Shown: positions 61,874 through 64,000 of the stretch, in pieces
Position numbering within the stretch: the first letter of the stretch is position 1
How the letters are laid out: each line of letters starts with the position of its first letter
NCBI RefSeq assembly: GCF_023343835.1
Contig: NC_064433.1
Location: 32,705,214 to 32,769,213, forward strand
Reading direction: 5' to 3'
DNA: 64,000 nt
From: Lagopus muta
Taxonomy: Eukaryota; Chordata; Aves; Galliformes; Phasianidae
Notes under the pieces: model-generated
What the model was told of the DNA's origin: nothing
Databases searched by the model: none
The model's input: only the letters and a program-made list of their open reading frames with translations
Program-made: the position numbers and the translations under genes

Positions 61874-64000
61874 GTCTCTGTACAGGTGAAAGAGAGCTTT
61901 GTGCTTCAGGTGGTTCCTCACAGTCTTCAGAGTGCAGAAACCCAATGGACTGTCAGGAATTGAGCTAAAAATGTCTGTATGAAAACCTAAAGCTGATTAG
62001 CATGTAAACTGTCACTCCAACCAAGTTTATAATAAGACACAACAAAGCAAAGCAGCAGTGCAGTGTTAATGCATCAGTGCAGTACCATTCCAGTGCTTTT
62101 TGCAGGACAAGGCCTGGGAGAGGCAGACCATGCTGGCTGGCTCTGACGATGCTCGTTGGAGACCAGACATCTTTGCTGTTTCCTGGCTTCCTACATACCT
62201 GCACATACCATTCTGCATGATTTACATTACTTTTGGCAATTTCCTGTCTTTTTCAAGACTAGCAGGACCTGCTCTTGTGTGAGGGTCGCTTACTTGAGCC
62301 AGCCGGACTGTTCCCTGTGTAGCAGTGCAATCTGTTCCTGGACCTTGAAAGCCATTCATTTATGCCCTATAATTCCTCTACTTGAATAGTGAGTACACTC
62401 CTAAAGAAAAACCCAAGACACCGTGCAGTAACAACTAAAGTTCCAAACAAGTGCTGTAGCATGCTAGCTGCTTTCTGCCCCCTGGTCTTTTAACATCTTG
62501 CACAGCAGAGACTGTATGGCTGAAGCTCACACCAGCACTCTTCAGAAGAGGACAATAAATTTAATTAGTCCTTTCCATAGAGGAGGAACTTAGGCTGGGA
62601 CAACTCTGTAGGACTTTATCTATGCAGTAACTCCATATTCCAACGATAGCTCAACTTTGAGATCCAAATTCAAATCCCACGGCTGTGTCACCAATACCTG
62701 CCCTGGGATGACAGCTGGTGTGCAGCTCCTGTCCTCCTTGACCCTGGTTTCCTCAGACATTAGCTGGAAAAGAGCACATGTGCACTTCAATAGCAACAAT
62801 GAGGAACTGGCCATGAGGTTTGCTGAGGACAAAAGCTTTGCAAGGCTGGGCCATGTGAACTTGTGTTTTCTTGAAGACTTTGGTCTTTATGTGGTAATGC
62901 AAAAAAACCACCACCAACAACAAAAAAAACTTTTGCATTTGCCTACAGTTTGTAAAAGAAATTAATTAAAAAAAAAAAAAAAAGTTTTTTGGGCACTTAC
63001 CTTTCTTATTTAGAAGAACATTTTTTTTGTCTTTTCTATCATCACACATGCTCCATTTTTGACATCCAACTGCTGAAATTCAGCATCTCCGGGAACACCA
63101 GAGTGTAAAATCACCTGTTCAATATTGGTTTTCATAAGAGCTTAACGTTTTGTTCACTGAGATTAAAACAAAAATATCCAAATAACACCTCCGTACTAAT
63201 GGACTGCACGTTCCTTCTTTGGATGTGTCCTTCCTGCTGGATGTGTGACAGAAAAAGCATTTTAGATTTGCTTCCTCCTTAAAACCATGGAAATAACACA
63301 TCAAAATTGATGACTAAATGTTACATTTTGTAAAATATGTGGAGTATCACCAAATATGTTTCTGGTCGTGCAAATCTAGTCAAGTGAAAGAAACAAAATA
63401 CTTGTCATCAAACATATATGAGTTTATTAGAGCATGCTGCCATATTTTAAAAGTGTCATGGTTTCACAGCTTCTTGTATCCTTCCATTCTCATCAGTGTG
63501 CCCTCATGAGAACCCAAAGCAGCTGTTAAGGAAAAAAAAAAAGCATCTGTACTGATGAACAATTAAAAAATTACGGATTGTACTTTCCAAGCTTACAATC
63601 ATGTGAAAACAAATGAACAAACGAAAGAATAAACCAACAAAAGTTGGTATTTACAAAAATGCCTGGAATTCAAATACTCCAAATTTGTTTTATTGATTTA
63701 ATTACAGAAAATGTAGAACACTCACAGAGTACACTTACATTGACATGCCCCAAATATAAGCCTGGGCTTTGTAACTCACTTGGAAGAAGCTGAAAATTAT
63801 AATTTTGAGCCAGTCTACTCTTTTGATCTACTAGTCATTACCCAGCCTAGTTTTACAATCAATATTATTGTATACTTGTTTTCTCAGTCTTCTCTGCTTG
63901 AATAAAATGTGTAATACAAAAACATCTCAAATCAGCAAACATGAAAATTTTGTACAGACCATATGTAATACAAATATAAAACCAGGCAAAGAGTATTATA
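61874..64000. other. single-copy-looking sequence, no gene seen
   Basis: AT-rich unique DNA with short A runs (about 62968-62983 and 63531-63542). The frame 62657-62965 (plus, 102 codons) has no recognisable domain. An isolated AATTCAAATCCCAC at about 62665 is not part of a tRNA. Confidence 0.5.

Noticed and set aside
1-64000. CRISPR arrays, bacterial operons, phage or plasmid modules
   Set aside because: None present. The repeats and composition are those of a bird nuclear genome.

Overview
The window looks like bird nuclear DNA. The evidence is ten or so copies of the CR1 LINE (recognised by their octamer-type 3' tails, the LTSVP and FADDT reverse-transcriptase motifs and the conserved C-terminal region of ORF2), a solo LTR of the avian ERVL-like type, and long purine-rich microsatellites in otherwise AT-rich, CpG-poor sequence. 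A galliform bird is my guess, but the sequence alone does not settle the species.

I find no protein-coding gene I can name. Nearly all long open frames are CR1 ORF2 fragments, microsatellite translations or frames of the length expected by chance. The window is best read as a gene desert or the inside of a very long intron.

Layout: CR1 fragments lie at about 1.54, 4.2-4.6, 10.85-12.5 (two copies head to tail), 25.4-25.6, 26.0-26.7, 36.9, 38.2-39.2, 49.2-49.9, 51.6-52.3 and 58.04 kb. The solo LTR at 15709-16253 is bounded by a perfect 5-bp target duplication. Four large homopurine/homopyrimidine microsatellites lie at 2.0, 27.16-27.46, 59.39-59.78 and 61.8 kb. The last abuts a 200-base N gap, which probably hides more of the same repeat. 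The rest is single-copy-looking sequence.

Three places deserve attention because the repeats do not explain them. (1) 23255-23426, minus strand: a compact promoter-like module with an AP-1 site, two inverted repeats, a TATA-like box, a 16-bp palindrome at the expected start site and a consensus splice donor. (2) 44541-44840: 25 CpGs in 300 bp in a CpG-poor background, leading into a 90-codon open frame with a good start context. (3) 56108-56844, minus strand: two open segments bounded by good splice signals in compatible phase, followed in the same frame by another open stretch after a single stop. These are candidates only. Homology and expression data, which I cannot run, would decide them.
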